A stretch of 64,000 bases of DNA from Amphirosellinia nigrospora. Lineage: Eukaryota; Ascomycota; Sordariomycetes; Xylariales; Xylariaceae. Every line of letters begins with the position of its first letter. Position 1 is the first letter of the stretch. Shown one piece after another: positions 1 through 14,144 of the stretch. The stretch spans positions 1,173,501 through 1,237,500 of the forward strand of contig SCHM01000008.1 in assembly GCA_004123355.1 (NCBI GenBank). Direction: 5' to 3'. Position numbers and translations under genes: made by a program. The notes beneath the pieces are model-generated. The model was not told where the DNA came from. It ran no database searches and saw only the letters and a list, made by a program, of their open reading frames with translations.

Positions 1-73
1 CTCCAGACGAGCTCCTTTCGCACAGATAGATACTGCTGCCGTTACTTGACTAACAGTTAGCTTGTTTCTATAG

Positions 74-1847
74 ATGAGTACGGCGGCGAAGCTCTTGACC
101 TCCAAAGATTCGCCCAACCGCTTCCATGCCCTACACATCATCTTCGTCCGCAGTTAGTATTTCCGAGTCGCTTATTCCTCGATGGGGGAAAAATCCAGCT
201 CCTGTCTTTCTCCTACTTTGGATGTAAATGGTAGCTTCTAAGTGCTAATATTGCACAGTGTTGGCCACCGCCGTACTGGGTTCGTTGTACATGTGGCATA
301 AGAAAGTCCCCAACTTCCCCATAGGGCCGCAAAACAGTTCGTATTCTTAAGTCATTTATCCCTCAACGTAGTTAAAAGATCCTGCTCCTCTGCGCCATGT
401 GCGCCTGCATATTCCCCAAATACCCTATTCACGAGTCTTTCTTCTTCTGTTTCTTTGCTATGAACGGCAGTCTCTAACATCATCTCTCCTAGTGTTTCCC
501 CTGCTCATCATGCGCGGCGCCGCTGGCTTTGTTGGACTTTTTGGCCTGTACTGTGAGTCGTTGTCACCAACACATAGCGGCGAGACCGTGGTTCTAAGTG
601 ACGTATAAGAAGGGCGGACTAGAAGCTAATCGCCTTTCCCCGCAACTCGCTCTCATACCTAGAGATTTCGGATGCTACGGCCATCTCCTTCTTGGTCCCT
701 ACTTGGACTGCGATCCTCTGCTATGTCTGGCTTGGGGTGAGTCGTTTCGAAAATTCAAAGGGCCCTGGCGAAGTAAGGGGAACGGTAGCTGACCCTTTTA
801 CAGGAACCATACCGGATTCAAGAGGCTTTTTCAGGCTTTATTTCACTAGCTGGCGTCCTACTTATCGCGCGACCGGCGTTCTTATTTGGGAGCGCAACTG
901 CATCGGACGACGATCATGCGACAAGTTTCATCGTAAACGGGGCTCAAGAAGGATTGCCCGTGGGTTCCCCGTCTTCACAGCGGACGCTTGCTGTCATGGT
1001 GAGTAATTATCAATATTAATTTCTTACTGTTTTGGCAACTTTTGGAACATCAGATTTCCATATTGGGATAAGAGAGTGTCTAGAAGTTTCTAAAACTCGT
1101 ACAAAACAGCTCCAGATCGCAACAACTGACTTCGAGTATCGTAGTGTTCCATCATGGGCACATTCGCAGCGGCGACAGCATACAGCTCCATCCGGGTCAG
1201 TATGTAATTCTCGAGACATTTTCTTCCTGTTTTGGCAACTTTCCCTCCCAATTCACGCTACAAACAGCAATAACTGACTCCGAGTGTTGTAGTTGGAAAA
1301 CGAGTTCATTCACTGATCAGCGTAAATTATTTTGCCGTGCTATCGACAGTCGGTTCCGCATTGGTTATCCTGGTTCATCCGGATCTTCACTTCATATTGC
1401 CCGAGGGCGCGATGCAATGGTAGGTTATGTGAGGTTACCATTCGATATGAAAACTAACTGCAGTAGGGCCTTGCTGGTCATCATTGGAGTGGCGGGATTC
1501 TTGCTACAGTTCCTCCTGACAGAGGGGCTGCAGCGAGAGAAAGGCGGCAGAGCGACGAATATGACGGTAATCTCTAGCCATGGAAAACAACACGTCAGAC
1601 CCGTTGCCTTGCTAACTCGTTCCATTGCCTGTAGTACTTTCAAATGGTACTTGCGCTTATCATTGAGCGTGTCATCTGGGGAACGACGCCTGCGTTGCTG
1701 AGTTTTGTAGGGAGTGCCTTGATCATCGGTGCCGCGGTATGGCTAAGCCTACAGAAAGCCAAGCCGAACGAAGTGAAGGAGAGAAGGGCTGTGGTCGACG
1801 AGGAGACTAGTCTGCTCGGGCCCGGAAGAATACAACCTGGAGTATAG
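74..1847 (+). CDS. EamA/DMT-superfamily membrane transporter, 5' partial
   Basis: Multi-exon integral membrane transporter of the drug/metabolite transporter (EamA, DUF6) superfamily; the substrate cannot be told. The first visible exon follows an acceptor ending at 73 and reads MSTAAKLLTSKDSPNRF then LHIIFVR; family members have further residues before this, so the true start is probably left of the window. An intron at 153-258 leads to MLATAVLGSLYMWHKKVP. Later exons give RGAAGFVGLFGLY (about 510-550), SDATAISFLVPTWTAIL (about 675-735), SGFISLAGVLLIARPAFLFG (about 820-890) and a last hydrophobic exon ending with LSFVGSALIIGAAVWLS and a charged tail at 1847. Several short introns are needed; those between 550 and 1640 are approximate. 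The alternating hydrophobic segments fit a ten-helix DMT protein. Family is confident, exon structure moderate. Confidence 0.72.
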
Positions 1848-2337
1848 GACGAGTGACTTCAACCAGGGGGCAGATAGCATATGACATTACTTGAGCACCT
1901 TGTGAGTGTTAGGGTCAATACTAGAGGCTACTTGATAATGAATGAGCTGCATGGAAGTTGCCATTGCCTACTACCCGTGACATTTCCTACTTAGGTACAA
2001 AGATATCTCGCATCACTTGTACCCAAGGTAGTGGGTACCAGACAGGCAATTGGTGCACTTGTAGGTGCCTAGGTAGGTGCCTAGGTAGGTACCTAGGTAG
2101 GTACCTTAGCGCCAAGACATCCGATAAGCCAACAACCAACAACCTCTTTAAATTTCTGGGAGAACCTCCCCGCCAAGCTTCGACACTGCCTACACTTCAA
2201 ACCCCACAAGCGACCTCGAGTACGCGACCATACCCATCGCCGAACCAACCGTTCGTAGGCCAGCTCCCTTCCCCCATCGGCCAGCATTCCACGTTGTCGA
2301 TCCATCGAGTCGGGCCGCAGGGAGAAAAGAAGCCACA
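1848..2337. other. Intergenic: transporter 3' end to S17m promoter
   Basis: No open frame worth calling. Holds the 3' region of the transporter, a TAGGTA/TACCTA palindromic repeat cluster at 2061-2106 and a pyrimidine-rich leader directly upstream of the S17m start codon. Confidence 0.6.
2061..2106. repeat. TAGGTA/TACCTA (CCTAGG) repeat cluster upstream of S17m
   Basis: Alternating GTAGGTGCCTAG and GTAGGTACCTAG units, about four copies with internal CCTAGG palindromes, ending about 230 nt before the S17m ATG. The same motif recurs upstream of many other genes in the window. Confidence 0.85.
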
Positions 2338-2900
2338 ATGGCGTCGGAAATTGCCGCCGGCATGCGCAGGGCGGCCAAGGAGATGCACGGCATCGTCGTG
2401 TCGGCCGGCCTGATGGACAAGACGGTCAAGGTGCGGCTAGGCGGCCAGAGGTGGGAACCGAGAGTGCACAAGGTAAATTCCGTCCGCATCGTTGATCCAC
2501 CCCTCCATTCGAGCCCACACAATAACCCTTCGACCCCGACCCAGCTGACGGCCGGGCCCCCTTCCCATTGTAGTGGTTCAAGGAACCGCGCTACAAGCTC
2601 GTCCACGACCCGCGCAATAGTCTTCGGCATGGCGACGTGGTGGCTATAACGCCGTCCTGGCGGGAGGCGCAGCACGTGCGACATGTCGTGAAGCATATCA
2701 TCGCGCCATACGGCGGCATCGGCATCGAGGAGCGGCCCCCGGTGCCGACCATCGAGGAGCGCGCCGCCGAGCGCATGGCGAGGCGTGTGGCGAAAGATGA
2801 GAGGAGGGCCCTGTACCGCCGTGTTGCCGAGGCTCTCCAAGCCGCCGGACAGCTGTGTCTCGATACGAAGAAGGTCATTAAATACGGGCGCTTCAAATAA
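2338..2900 (+). CDS. Mitochondrial small-subunit ribosomal protein uS17m
   Basis: Nuclear-encoded component of the mitochondrial 37S subunit, uS17 (OB-fold, rRNA-binding) family. Two exons, 2338-2472 and 2574-2900, with a GT-AG intron at 2473-2573; they join in phase 0 to give 153 residues. The uS17 signature is clear: HGIVVSAGLMDKTVKVRLGG near residues 18-37, then the basic RYKLVHDPRN stretch and GDVVAITPSWRE. A C-terminal extension rich in Arg/Ala and ending VIKYGRFK is typical of fungal mitochondrial forms. Unlike many neighbours the frame is intact. The first ATG is used; no other in-frame start lies close by. Confidence 0.9.
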
Positions 2901-3468
2901 TGCTGGGTAATCATGGCCCGTGTCATGTCGGTTTAATTTCTGCCACCGATGCTGATAAAAAGGTACTAGGTGGAGGATGGGAGGACGGCAAGCGAGGTAT
3001 CGACAAGAGAGAAGCCGCCTTGGTCGCTCACTGTGTAGTGGACCGCGGTACTATAGGATAAAATGGGGAGCGTAAGAGGGAAAAGAACGAACGAATATAC
3101 TACGTTCGAATGGTTATTCACTCAGTACGGCAACGATCCATGACTTGGGGCCCCCTCCCCCAACCGTCGACTCTGGAGAGGGGGAGAAATAGAGAAGGAG
3201 GGACGGACCAGTGGGAGATGACGGGAAATTTGCATGCCTGTATATATACGCCAACAATGTAACACTACCTATGTGCAGCACTAGCTGGGACCATGCAAGG
3301 CCGATATTCAAATGTATCAAATACGCCGACGCCCGTTGACTCTAGCACCCAAGAACTTCTGTCGCTGTACTGTGCATGTTTGATTGCTGATTGAACAAGG
3401 TTGCCATGCATTTTATCGTGTTTTGAGCCCACTTCCCTCCTCGTCCTCGGGACGTACGTTTGGGGACC
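2901..3468. other. Convergent 3' intergenic region
   Basis: Lies between the stops of S17m (plus) and the AAA ATPase (minus). Expected to hold two 3' UTRs; no supported gene or notable repeat. Confidence 0.6.
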
Positions 3469-6004
3469 TCATCCACCACGTTCGCCGAACTGCCTTGCCC
3501 AATCATCGTACTCCTTAAGCCCTTCTTGATCCACACTGGGGCGGATAGTCTGAAGGCTGGCCCGGAAATCTCCCAATTCAATAGGTCGGATCTGATCCAT
3601 TGTCATGTGGAGGAGAGCTTCGCCGAGGGAACGGAGGGGGCCCATGGCGGCATCTTTGGCCAAAGCCGTGATATCGGAGCCGGAGAAGCCTAAGGCGAGA
3701 ATGTTAGCCTGTCTCATTTTGGCGTCCCGTTCAGCGAGATACTACCATTTGTCAAATGCACCAGCTCCATGATGTCGGCGTCTTCAAGATTGTGCTTCTG
3801 CTGACCTAACAGCGTCCTCAATTGCGTGGCCCTGGTCTCCGGCTCTGGCAACGGGATGTACTGCCGCCTCACAAATCGACGCCTGGCAGCTTCATCGATG
3901 GCCCACGGTAGATTGGTGGCAGCCAGGACGAGTACTCGATTCGCATCACCGCGGTCCTTGGAGTCCGCGGTATTTTCACGGCCTGCCGCTGCTCGTTGCA
4001 AGTCGCTCCACTGGATCAGAAACTCCGTCTTGATGCGCCGGGTCGACTCATGGTCTCCTGATCCTGACCGCTGCGATAATAAGGAGTCGATCTCGTCAAC
4101 AAATATGATGCTCGGCGCCATCATCTTCGCCAGTGCAAATAGTGCACGTACTAACTTTTCTGATTCACCAGGTACTTACTTGTCAGACTACTAGCTGAGA
4201 TGGAGAAGAATGTAGACTTCGATTCCGTGGCGACGGCTCGAGCTAACATGGTCTTGCCCGTCCCCGGAGGCCCAAAGAGTAACATACCCCTGGCTGGTTC
4301 ACGCAGGCCCATGAACAAGTCGGGCCGCAAAAACGGATATACTACTGCCTCCCTCAAGGCGTTTTTGGCCACCTCCAAGCCGGCTACGTCGCTCCAACGG
4401 ACGGCATCGCCTTCTACTACGATCTCGTTAAATATAGCCTTTGCTGCTAATTCATCTACGCCTGCTGGTAGACTTTTCAAGATTTTCTTCTTCTTCTTCT
4501 CCCACTCGCTTTTGGTTTTTATTTTCTCGTCTTCTTCTGTACTGTCCGGCGAATGGGCGTCAGGATCATCAACCACGGGCAGCACCTTTTCCTTGCCCTT
4601 GGATCTTGGTTGTCGCGAACTTTTCCTGTCTTCGCTCGACGAAGTTGACTCGGCTTCTTGGTGGTGGCTATCGTGGGGCCGATCAGGTTTCTTGGAGTAA
4701 CTAGGCTCGGTATATTTGTCCTCGAATGTTGATTCTCTTTCCGTGGAGGTACCCAATTTCGGTCCCGTCTTCAACTGTCCGAAGCTAGAATTGTTGTAAT
4801 TACCAGACTGGGAATCTGAACTAGTTACTTTCCTAGGTACGACGCGTCGTTTACCAACTGAATCCAAAGTTGCTCTTTCTTGTAAAGATAGCGCGTTTAA
4901 AGCGCTCGAGGCGGCACCCAAAGCAAGCGGCGATGGCGCATTAACGACATAATCACCTGACATACGGGGAGGCGGTTCTGTATCTGCGGGGGCATCTGTA
5001 TTTGGGTGGGCTGGCTGCATGTGGTTTGCCACTAATCTTCTTGTGTGACTGTCCCAACGGGCATGTTGTGTAGATAAGCTGCGTTGGCTTCTATCGTGAG
5101 AAAGCCGTGGCTCGGAATATTGTGGCGATGCATGGCGGACATCTTCAACCGAGTCCGGGGTAGTCGTCGGGTTGCGGGCACTCCAGGCTAGGGTAGCTGC
5201 TTTGCTAGCACCTGGGCCTTTGTTTGTCCTAGAGGGTGTTGTCCGGCTTGTTCTAGGTAGCCTGTCTACCTTGCCCGGCCGGAGCGTTGTCCGCATCGTG
5301 TGCCTTTCGGGCTAGGCGACCTCGGGGTGCCTTTTGCGGCCGAGGGGCCATACGGGGGCAGGGGCGGGGGCGGGGGTCGGGTGGAGGACGAGGCCTCGAG
5401 CTGATCTAGGAGTTGCTCTATCGATTTACGGTGACCACCGACCGCTCGTTCTGACGAGCTTCGAGAGGCAAGAGAGGCAAGAGAGGGACGCTGTGGCAGA
5501 GGCGGTCTCGACAGCTCGGTATATGTGATGGCAGGTATTGTTCCGTCTCCAATCCACCCCTTGGGTGTGCCGGGTTGGGACGGAACGTCATCTTGCGGTT
5601 CTTGTTCCGTTGCATGGCTTGCACGGCCGGGCGCATTGTGGGTTGGGTCCTGTCGCGACAGCCGCAGGGCCTCGAGAAGATCTATTCTCTCTTTGCATTG
5701 GACCTCGAGTTCTTTCAGGCTCTGGACCAGGGTTCGCTCCGTCTCCGACTTGGGCGCGCGGTCGTTGTGTTTCTTGTTGATGGTGCCGATCCGAATTTGG
5801 TCGAGGGCATTCTTCCAGCAAAGCGTAGCCTCTTTCTCATCACCCTTAGGGGAGCATCTTGTTAGCAGAAGTGAAGATACAGCGATGTATATTTATAAAT
5901 ATATATATATATACCTGGCTCTCGTAGTAGACGGCTGTTGAGCACTTCAAGTAACTCTCGTCGTATGTTTTCTGGAGGCTTGACAAGTTTCTGCCTGACC
6001 ACAT
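3469..6004 (-). CDS. MIT-domain AAA ATPase, Sap1/Yta6 (spastin/fidgetin/Vps4) type
   Basis: Meiotic-clade AAA ATPase. Exons 6004-5915, 5844-3746 and 3689-3469. Exons 1 and 2 encode a MIT helical hairpin ([17 protein letters not shown], then [20 protein letters not shown]). A long Ser/Pro/Arg-rich linker follows, then the AAA core: [21 protein letters not shown], Walker A GPPGTGKT, Walker [10 protein letters not shown], the sensor region [19 protein letters not shown] and a Vps4-like C-terminal helix ([14 protein letters not shown]). Two single-base losses break the frame: one between about 5240 and 5330, one near 4160, where [11 protein letters not shown] reads through only if the GG in CTGGTGAATC is GGG. 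With both restored the spliced length is 2412 nt, 803 residues. The start at 6004 is the first in-frame ATG before the MIT helix; an upstream exon is possible. Yeast Sap1/Yta6 are poorly understood. Confidence 0.82.
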
Positions 6005-6639
6005 GATGGCGCCTGCTTGCAGGGCTCGCCGTAGAAAGGCATCAATTAGTATGATTTCACGATGTGGTTATGTGAAATGGTTATGATGTGCCTAGGTAAG
6101 GTTGTGTAGGTGCTAAGCTACCTAACACATCTTCCACTCAACCACTGTGACGTCGTAAGTACCTACCTCCAAGGCAAGGTCTTCCGAACAAGACTCCACA
6201 CGCATACTGTGCCGTAGCCGAGTAACCAACATATATAGTGCGAATAAATCAAAATATATGAAGATGATGATCAATGATAGCCAAGGTTGAGAGTTCAATC
6301 CGCTTATGTTATTTCTTATTTTAAAGGTTTCTTTTGGTTCTTTTAATTGAGGAATTCTGGGGCTTAAGATGCAACGGGCTACGGCACGGTACGTGTGGTG
6401 GTGTTTGGGGCCAACCCCCCTGCTACGGGATAGTGGGACTGTGGGGCTAGGCACCTACTTCCTTAAGAGGTCCTGGGAGACGAGATGGTTTACAGATTGT
6501 AAACATAGGTAGGTACTGGTCATAAGGGCTATTGTGACAGGAGTTAGTTGTGTTCAGTTAGTTCCAGATTGTAGGCTTTGCTTTTTTGATTCCCCATCAT
6601 ATCATGTCATCAGTGACAGAGTATCTACCTCTCCTCCTC
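6005..6639. other. Promoter region of the MIT-AAA gene
   Basis: Between two minus-strand genes. Holds TACCTA/TAGGTA elements at about 6089-6170 (85-166 nt upstream of the AAA start) and 6501-6516, an A+T-rich stretch at 6230-6340 and the 3' UTR side of the SGT1/ecdysoneless gene. No gene seen. Confidence 0.55.
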
Positions 6640-8487
<1,848 letters not shown>

Positions 8488-9156
8488 GCCTAGAATGCTT
8501 CTAGATAGGGAGGTCTGACTATAGGCGGATCAAATCGAAAGAGCCGTGTAAAGCTGATTATACTGCGGCGTCGAAGGAAGCATGCTTCATAAAGGCTGTT
8601 CGTATATGGCTAAACTCTACTTGCTTGGATCGGGGGGTTGAATGTATGCGCTACTGACTTGAATACTAATAAAGGGAGAATCAGCATGAAGAGGTACAGG
8701 GAGATTGTATAACAATGCCGCCTACAGCTACATCTATCAAATAAGACAAACTAAAAATACGGCTAAGTTTTTAGTTCTGGTTATTATATGTTGGCTCTGT
8801 CTGGTCTACGTAGGTAGATAGTGGGGTAAAGTTTGTGAGCACGATTCGGCGGGGGGGGGAGAGGTAAGTCAATTAGGCCAGATGGGGTTAGTACACGCCG
8901 CGTCTCACCGCGTACATACAGCTGTACATAATACGCGTTGGGACCCCGATTCCGAGTCTGGGGTGTCGCAACTACTAGGTACGAAATCTCGTGATTTTGT
9001 GATTTTGTGATTTCATAAACACTAAGCATACAGAATTGAAGCAGAACAAGAAGCCCGCAGTTGTTTATTTACCTTGCCCCCGCGATGCATGCACCCGTCT
9101 GCACTGAGTAATCCCCGTCCCACGTCCCACGCCAAACCTCGCCATCCCGCACCGAC
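8488..9156. promoter_or_regulatory. Divergent promoter between ECD-family gene and SMC6
   Basis: About 670 nt separating two divergent starts. Contains a G run near 8850, A+T-rich sequence at 8690-8790 and a GTGATTTT(G) repeat at about 8991-9014. No supported ORF; the short minus-strand frame here has no recognisable features. Confidence 0.5.
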
Positions 9157-12100
9157 ATGCCTTCCGCAACCACCTCCAAACGTTCACGGCATGCCGCCTT
9201 TGACGAAGACGCATCTCCCGACGGGTACACCGTCACCGAAGCTGCTGCGAGCTCCAGCCTCCGGAATCAGATGGTGAGTCTGGCCTGGTCATGAGCACAC
9301 CGGACGACGGTTGGACAAACTGACAGGCAAGAAATAGCAGCGGAAGAAGGCCCGTCTATCGGGCGGCAACACGGCCCGGAAAGCACACCACGACGTCGAT
9401 GCCGACGGCGACGATGAGCCCGTAGCCGAAGCCGACCGTGAGCCAACACCGCCACCGGCCACCCAGTACGAGCTTATCCGGGACCAAGACTTCAAGCACC
9501 TGGAGCACACGGAGCAGGACGACCAGCGAGCCACTCAGCGCCTCAAGGAACGTCCCACTATCATCGGCGAGAACCACGCCGCCGACAATGCCATCATAGA
9601 GAGCATCACCTGTATCAACTTTATGTGCCACATCAAGCTGCATGTCGAGCTTGGCCCTCTGCTGAATTTCATCGTTGGCGAGAATGGTAGCGGCAAGAGT
9701 GCCGTCTTGACCGCCATCACGCTGTGTCTTGGCGGGAAAGCCAGTGCCACGAACCGCGGCGGCAGCCTCAAGAGCTTTGTCAAGGAGGGCACCGAGCATG
9801 CGAGCCTGGTGGTCAGGCTTAAGAACCAGGGCGAGGACGCTTACAAGGCTGACCTGTACGGCGACTCCATCATCTGCGAGCGCTGGTTTACCAAGTCCGG
9901 CTCCAGCGGCTTCAAAGTCAAATCAGCCGCCGGCAGGATCATGTCCACCAAAAAGGCCGAGGTCGATGACATAGTCGAGTGGTACTGTCTTCAAGTCGAT
10001 AATCCTTTAAATGTTTTGTCACAAGACAACGCCAGGCAATTCCTCAATGCCGCCACACCTGCTATGAAATACTCTTATTTTGTCAAAGGTACCCAGCTTG
10101 AGCAGCTCGACGATGATTACAAAACATTGACGCAGTATCTCGAAGACCAAGAGAGCAAGTTAGCTGAGCTTGAGGAGAATCTTGCCTATCTCAGGGATAA
10201 GTTCGAGAAGGCAGTCAAGCTGAGGGATGCCGCTAGCAAGTCTAACGAGATGCGTCATAGAGGCCGTGTATACAAGGATCAATTAGCATGGGCTCAGGTA
10301 CAGGAGCAAGAGGAAATCCTCGGACTAAAAGAACAAGCCATCGTTGCAGCGCAAGACGAAATCGCCCGCACTGAGCAGATAATAGCTGAGAAGGCCCACA
10401 TTCTGGACACTATCGACAATAAGGTACAGCAAGCCGAAGAAGGTCTAGCAAGGATTGTCCAAGAAGATAGTCAAGCAGACGATGTGGAACAAGAAGCGAA
10501 AGTCCGGTATGACGCTAGCAAGGGCGCCGTTGAAAAGCTCCACGCACATGAAAGAGAGCTTTATGGCACGCTCGAAAATTGGTCGGCAACTGTCAAGAAA
10601 TACGAGCGCTCGATCCGCGCAGAAGAGCAGAGGCTTGAGACTATGAATGGTGGAATAGTGACCGAGAAACAAGGGGAACTCGACAGGGCTCGCCAGCATG
10701 AAGCAAGCATCAAGGTCGCCATAGCGGAACATAAAGCTGGTTTCAAAGTCCTCGAAGAAAACGAAGAAGAGGCAACGGAACAAACGAAAGAGCCCGCCGA
10801 GCTTTTAGCCCAAAAGCGAAGTGAGGTCCAGGCTGCTGAATCAAGTTTACAAGCACTCAACCGAAATCGAACGGATCCGCTTGATCCCTTTGATACTAGA
10901 ATTCGTCAACTACTTAAACTCATCGAGGAGGATCATAGTTTCACGGGGAGACCCATTGGGCCATTAGGGACCTACGTGCAACTCACCAAAACACAATGGA
11001 TGCCTATCCTCGAGAAGTATTTTGGAGGCAGTTTGAGTGGCTTCATTGTGGAAAACAAGCAAGATCAGGCGCGGCTCATGGCTCACATGGACAGGTTACG
11101 GATCCAAGGGTGTCCCGTCTTCATAGGGAAGGCATCTCTAAGCAACCTGAAAGAGCCTGATGCGAAGTTCGATACTGTACTAAGGGTGTTGAAGTTCAGT
11201 GATCAACGCGTACGTGATCACATGATCATCAACAATCAGATCGAACAAACGCTCCTCATTGAAAGTCGATCTGAAGCAGAAAATGTGATGTTCGGGAGCC
11301 CTCCCGAACACTCAGGGGCGTGTCTTGCCTTCCAGGAACGGAAAAAGGGTCACGGGACTCGTATCACAAACATCCGCGGTAATCTAAACACGTCTCCGAT
11401 CACACCGAATCTTGCCCAGAAACCACGCATAAGACAGACCAGGATAGTCAGATCCACTACTACAGGGATCTGACAACACAACTTCAGGCGGAATACCGAG
11501 AGCTAGAAAGTTCAAAAAGAACTGCGGATCAGGCAGTTCAACGCGCCAAGCAAGCAATTGTCCAGCACCGCCGACGCAGTAAGGAATTGGGCGCAGAGCT
11601 CACCAACGCCCAAGTCATCATAACGCGCATCGAGGTTGCTCTCGACGAATTCGAGGGCATCGATGATAGGCTACAAGGTTTAAAAAATCATCTTAATGAG
11701 GCTCAAGAGAAGAAAGATCATTACGGAAACCAGTATGCTGAGGTTGCTATCAAGAAGCTTGAACTGAATTCGGAGGTCGAAACGCTCAAAAGAGAGCTGA
11801 ACAATGTTCGATTAGCATCTCAAGATCAAAAAGCAAAGGTCGCCAAGGCCAAAGATAAGATTGGTAGGCTCAAAGAGACCAGGCATCTCGCTCTAGGTGA
11901 GAAAAATATGGCCCATGAAAATAATGATGTCGCGAAGGTCGCGAAAACACAAGCCGAAGCTTCCCGAGATCGTCAAGCTGGGTATGTTGAAGACTATATT
12001 CAACAAGCTAGTCAAATCGCGCCAATGCGAGTACATATCCCTGAGGGAGAGACGTACCAGAGCATTGAGCGAAAGTACGATTCAATTCGTGAGCAGATCA

Positions 12101-12829
12101 ATAGGCTAAGGCAGCAGATGGGTGCCTCGGAGGAGCAGATCAACACCCGGGCAACGCAGGCAACCCAAGAGTACCGCGATGCCAAGGAGGGTGTAAAGAA
12201 CATCCGAATGACGTCGGATTCTTTGAAGAAAGCGTTGATGGATCGTCTCGCCAAATACCGAGAATTCCAAAGGCATGTGTCAGCACAAGCGCGATGTAAT
12301 TTCGGCTACTTATTGAGCGAACGTGGTTTTAGGGGTCAACTCCTCCTCGACCACAGGACCCGGAAGCTTGAGGTGATTGTTGAGCCGGACAAGACCCGAG
12401 AGAACGGACGGGGACGAAATACTAAAACGCTCTCGGGTGGCGAGAAATCCTTCTCATCCATATGTCTTCTTCTTGCCATTTGGGATGCCATGGGTTCTCC
12501 ATTGCGTTGTCTCGACGAATTCGACGTCTTCATGGATAATGTCAACCGTGCAATTAGCACAAATATGCTCGTAAGTAAAGCATCTAGCATTCCTGTACAC
12601 AATGACAACCAAAACTAATCAAGCAAGCAGATCGGCGCTGCCCGTCGCTCGGTGGGGAAACAGTTCATTCTCATTACACCCAATGCCATTGAGGGCAGGG
12701 CGAAGCTTGATAAGGATGTAAAGATCATTAGGTATGGATTCCCATTTAAACAATGCAATTTCCCTCGGTTAACGTCCTGGCAGACTCACGGATCCCCGCC
12801 AACAACGCCTCCCGGAGATGGTCCAGTAA
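9157..12829 (+). CDS. SMC6: SMC6, subunit of the SMC5/6 DNA-repair complex
   Basis: Structural maintenance of chromosomes protein 6, which pairs with SMC5 in recombination repair and replication-fork stability in the nucleus. Exons 9157-9273, 9341-12570, 12631-12731 and 12784-12829. A disordered N-terminus is followed by the head: INFMCHIKLHVELGPLLNFI and the Walker A GENGSGKSA. Two long coiled-coil arms surround a hinge (about 10930-11200, FTGRPIGPLGTYVQL), and the C-terminal head carries the ABC signature LSGGEKSFSS and Walker B region LRCLDEFDVFMDNVNR. The last two exons give FILITPNAIEG and LTDPRQQRLPEMVQ. A single lost base near 11395 breaks the frame in the second coiled coil; restoring it makes 3495 nt, 1164 residues, the usual size. 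Final introns were placed by conservation and phase. Confidence 0.93.
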
Positions 12830-13295
12830 TTGATCATCCCACGCTTCGTGTCTGTTCTCCACGAGAGCTCGATGCGGGTCGATTGTAGCTCATTGTCTGG
12901 GCGTTGGGGAACTGGTATCTTGCAGGTCAGCGACTGGTCATGAAAAAAAGGGGTTCGGGCTAGCTTTTTATCCTTTCGGCTTTTTATCATTTCGGACTTG
13001 GGTCTTCGGGGACACAACCTGGGCATAGAGTGAATAGTGTAGTTAAGAGGCCTCATGCTGGGCTGTGGAGGCATGGAAATATTAATGGGGCGTCCAGTTG
13101 ATGCCTATCCAGGTACCTGTTGCTATTCCTATGATGCATAGTGATGCGCAGCATAACCTACCCAGCAGGCGTTAATACGAAAATATGCCCATGGTATAAT
13201 GATTTCTACGAGTGGCTCTTCAGACTCTCTCTATCATTTACAAGCTTGAATACAGATTACCTATAGGAACCATTCTTTGACCGTTCGCCTCCCCA
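12830..13295. other. Convergent 3' intergenic region
   Basis: Separates the SMC6 stop from the COQ9 stop on the other strand. No gene or repeat recognised. Confidence 0.55.
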
Positions 13296-14144
13296 TTATA
13301 TCCTAACGCCTTTACTCCGCAACACATTCACAGCAGCCGAGGCAGTGAAGCCGAACCATTGCGTGACTCCGCCGACGGCGCCTGACAAGCTACCGGCTTC
13401 GGCGAAGCGGCGCTGCAGAAAAGCGCGGGTGTCCCCGAAGCCCGGCGACTGGTTCCGTCCGTCATGAAGAGCTCAGACGAGGCGTAGATCATAGACAGGC
13501 CGCCGCGCTTCGTATACCAGGTCGGATCGACAGATGTGTCGCCTGCGAGGAAGTGAATCTCGTCGACGAGAAGCGCGAGCTCGCGCAAGGAGGCCGGGAC
13601 GTGGCGTGGCTGAGCCATTATGGCCAGGGCCTGTGGGTTGGTGGGTTGGTTCCGTCAGTCTTTAGAAGAGGGCGACGGAGGTCGGGAAGCGGGCAAGCGA
13701 TGTTGTGCTCATTCATACCTCTTGCCACCGGTGATTCACATGCCGATTCCCCAGCAGCCTCTGCCACGTCAGTCGCTCCACGCGGCCGGGCACGAGAGTT
13801 GCAGCGCTAGCACCCGCATCGACAAAGATAGCCTCGCGCTGCGGCGCCAGAGTTTCCCGTTGCGTCACCAGGTGGTACCGGATGAGGCTGAAGGGGCCCT
13901 CGGAGAGCAGGTTCGTGCTAACGTCGAGGTATCCGGCGTCACGGGCGCCCAGTGACAGCGCGCGCTGCGTGAAGCCGTGCTCCGGTACGTGCCGGTAGGC
14001 GGCGGCCAGGATCGCCTGCTCGTGAGCATTGAAGACGCCCGCCGGCGCCGGGTGGTCGTAGGAGTGGTACGGGCGCCCGAGAGTCGCTTGCCGCGCTCGG
14101 CGAAGCAGGTTCAAGCGCGTCAGGGCCCTAGATGGCGCCATCAT
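13296..14144 (-). CDS. COQ9: COQ9 ubiquinone biosynthesis protein
   Basis: Mitochondrial lipid-binding protein of the CoQ synthome that supports the COQ7 hydroxylase step. Exons 14144-13719 and 13630-13296, intron 13718-13631. The Arg-rich, acid-poor N-terminus (MMAPSRALTRLNLLRRARQA) fits a mitochondrial presequence. The TetR-like helical fold is visible: AILAAAYRHVPEHGFTQRAL, GARDAGYLDVSTNLLSEGPF, then a domain with PRHVPASLRELALLVDEIHF and STDPTWYTKR-like sequence, MIYASSELFMTD. One base is missing near 13450 (GACGGAACC for GACCGGAACC); past it the other frame reads SPGFGDTRAFLQRRF and ends VLRSKGVRI. With that base restored the length is 762 nt, 253 residues. Family assignment is firm. Confidence 0.88.

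Noticed and set aside
4140-4195. A short intron interrupting the AAA core after Lys-Tyr-Leu
   Set aside because: Adding one G gives the conserved [18 protein letters not shown] directly, so this is a lost base, not an intron.
5225-5300. A 17-nt intron (GTAGACAGGCTACCTAG) to rejoin the AAA gene frames
   Set aside because: Far below the minimum intron size that can be spliced, and the deletion pattern seen elsewhere explains the shift more simply.
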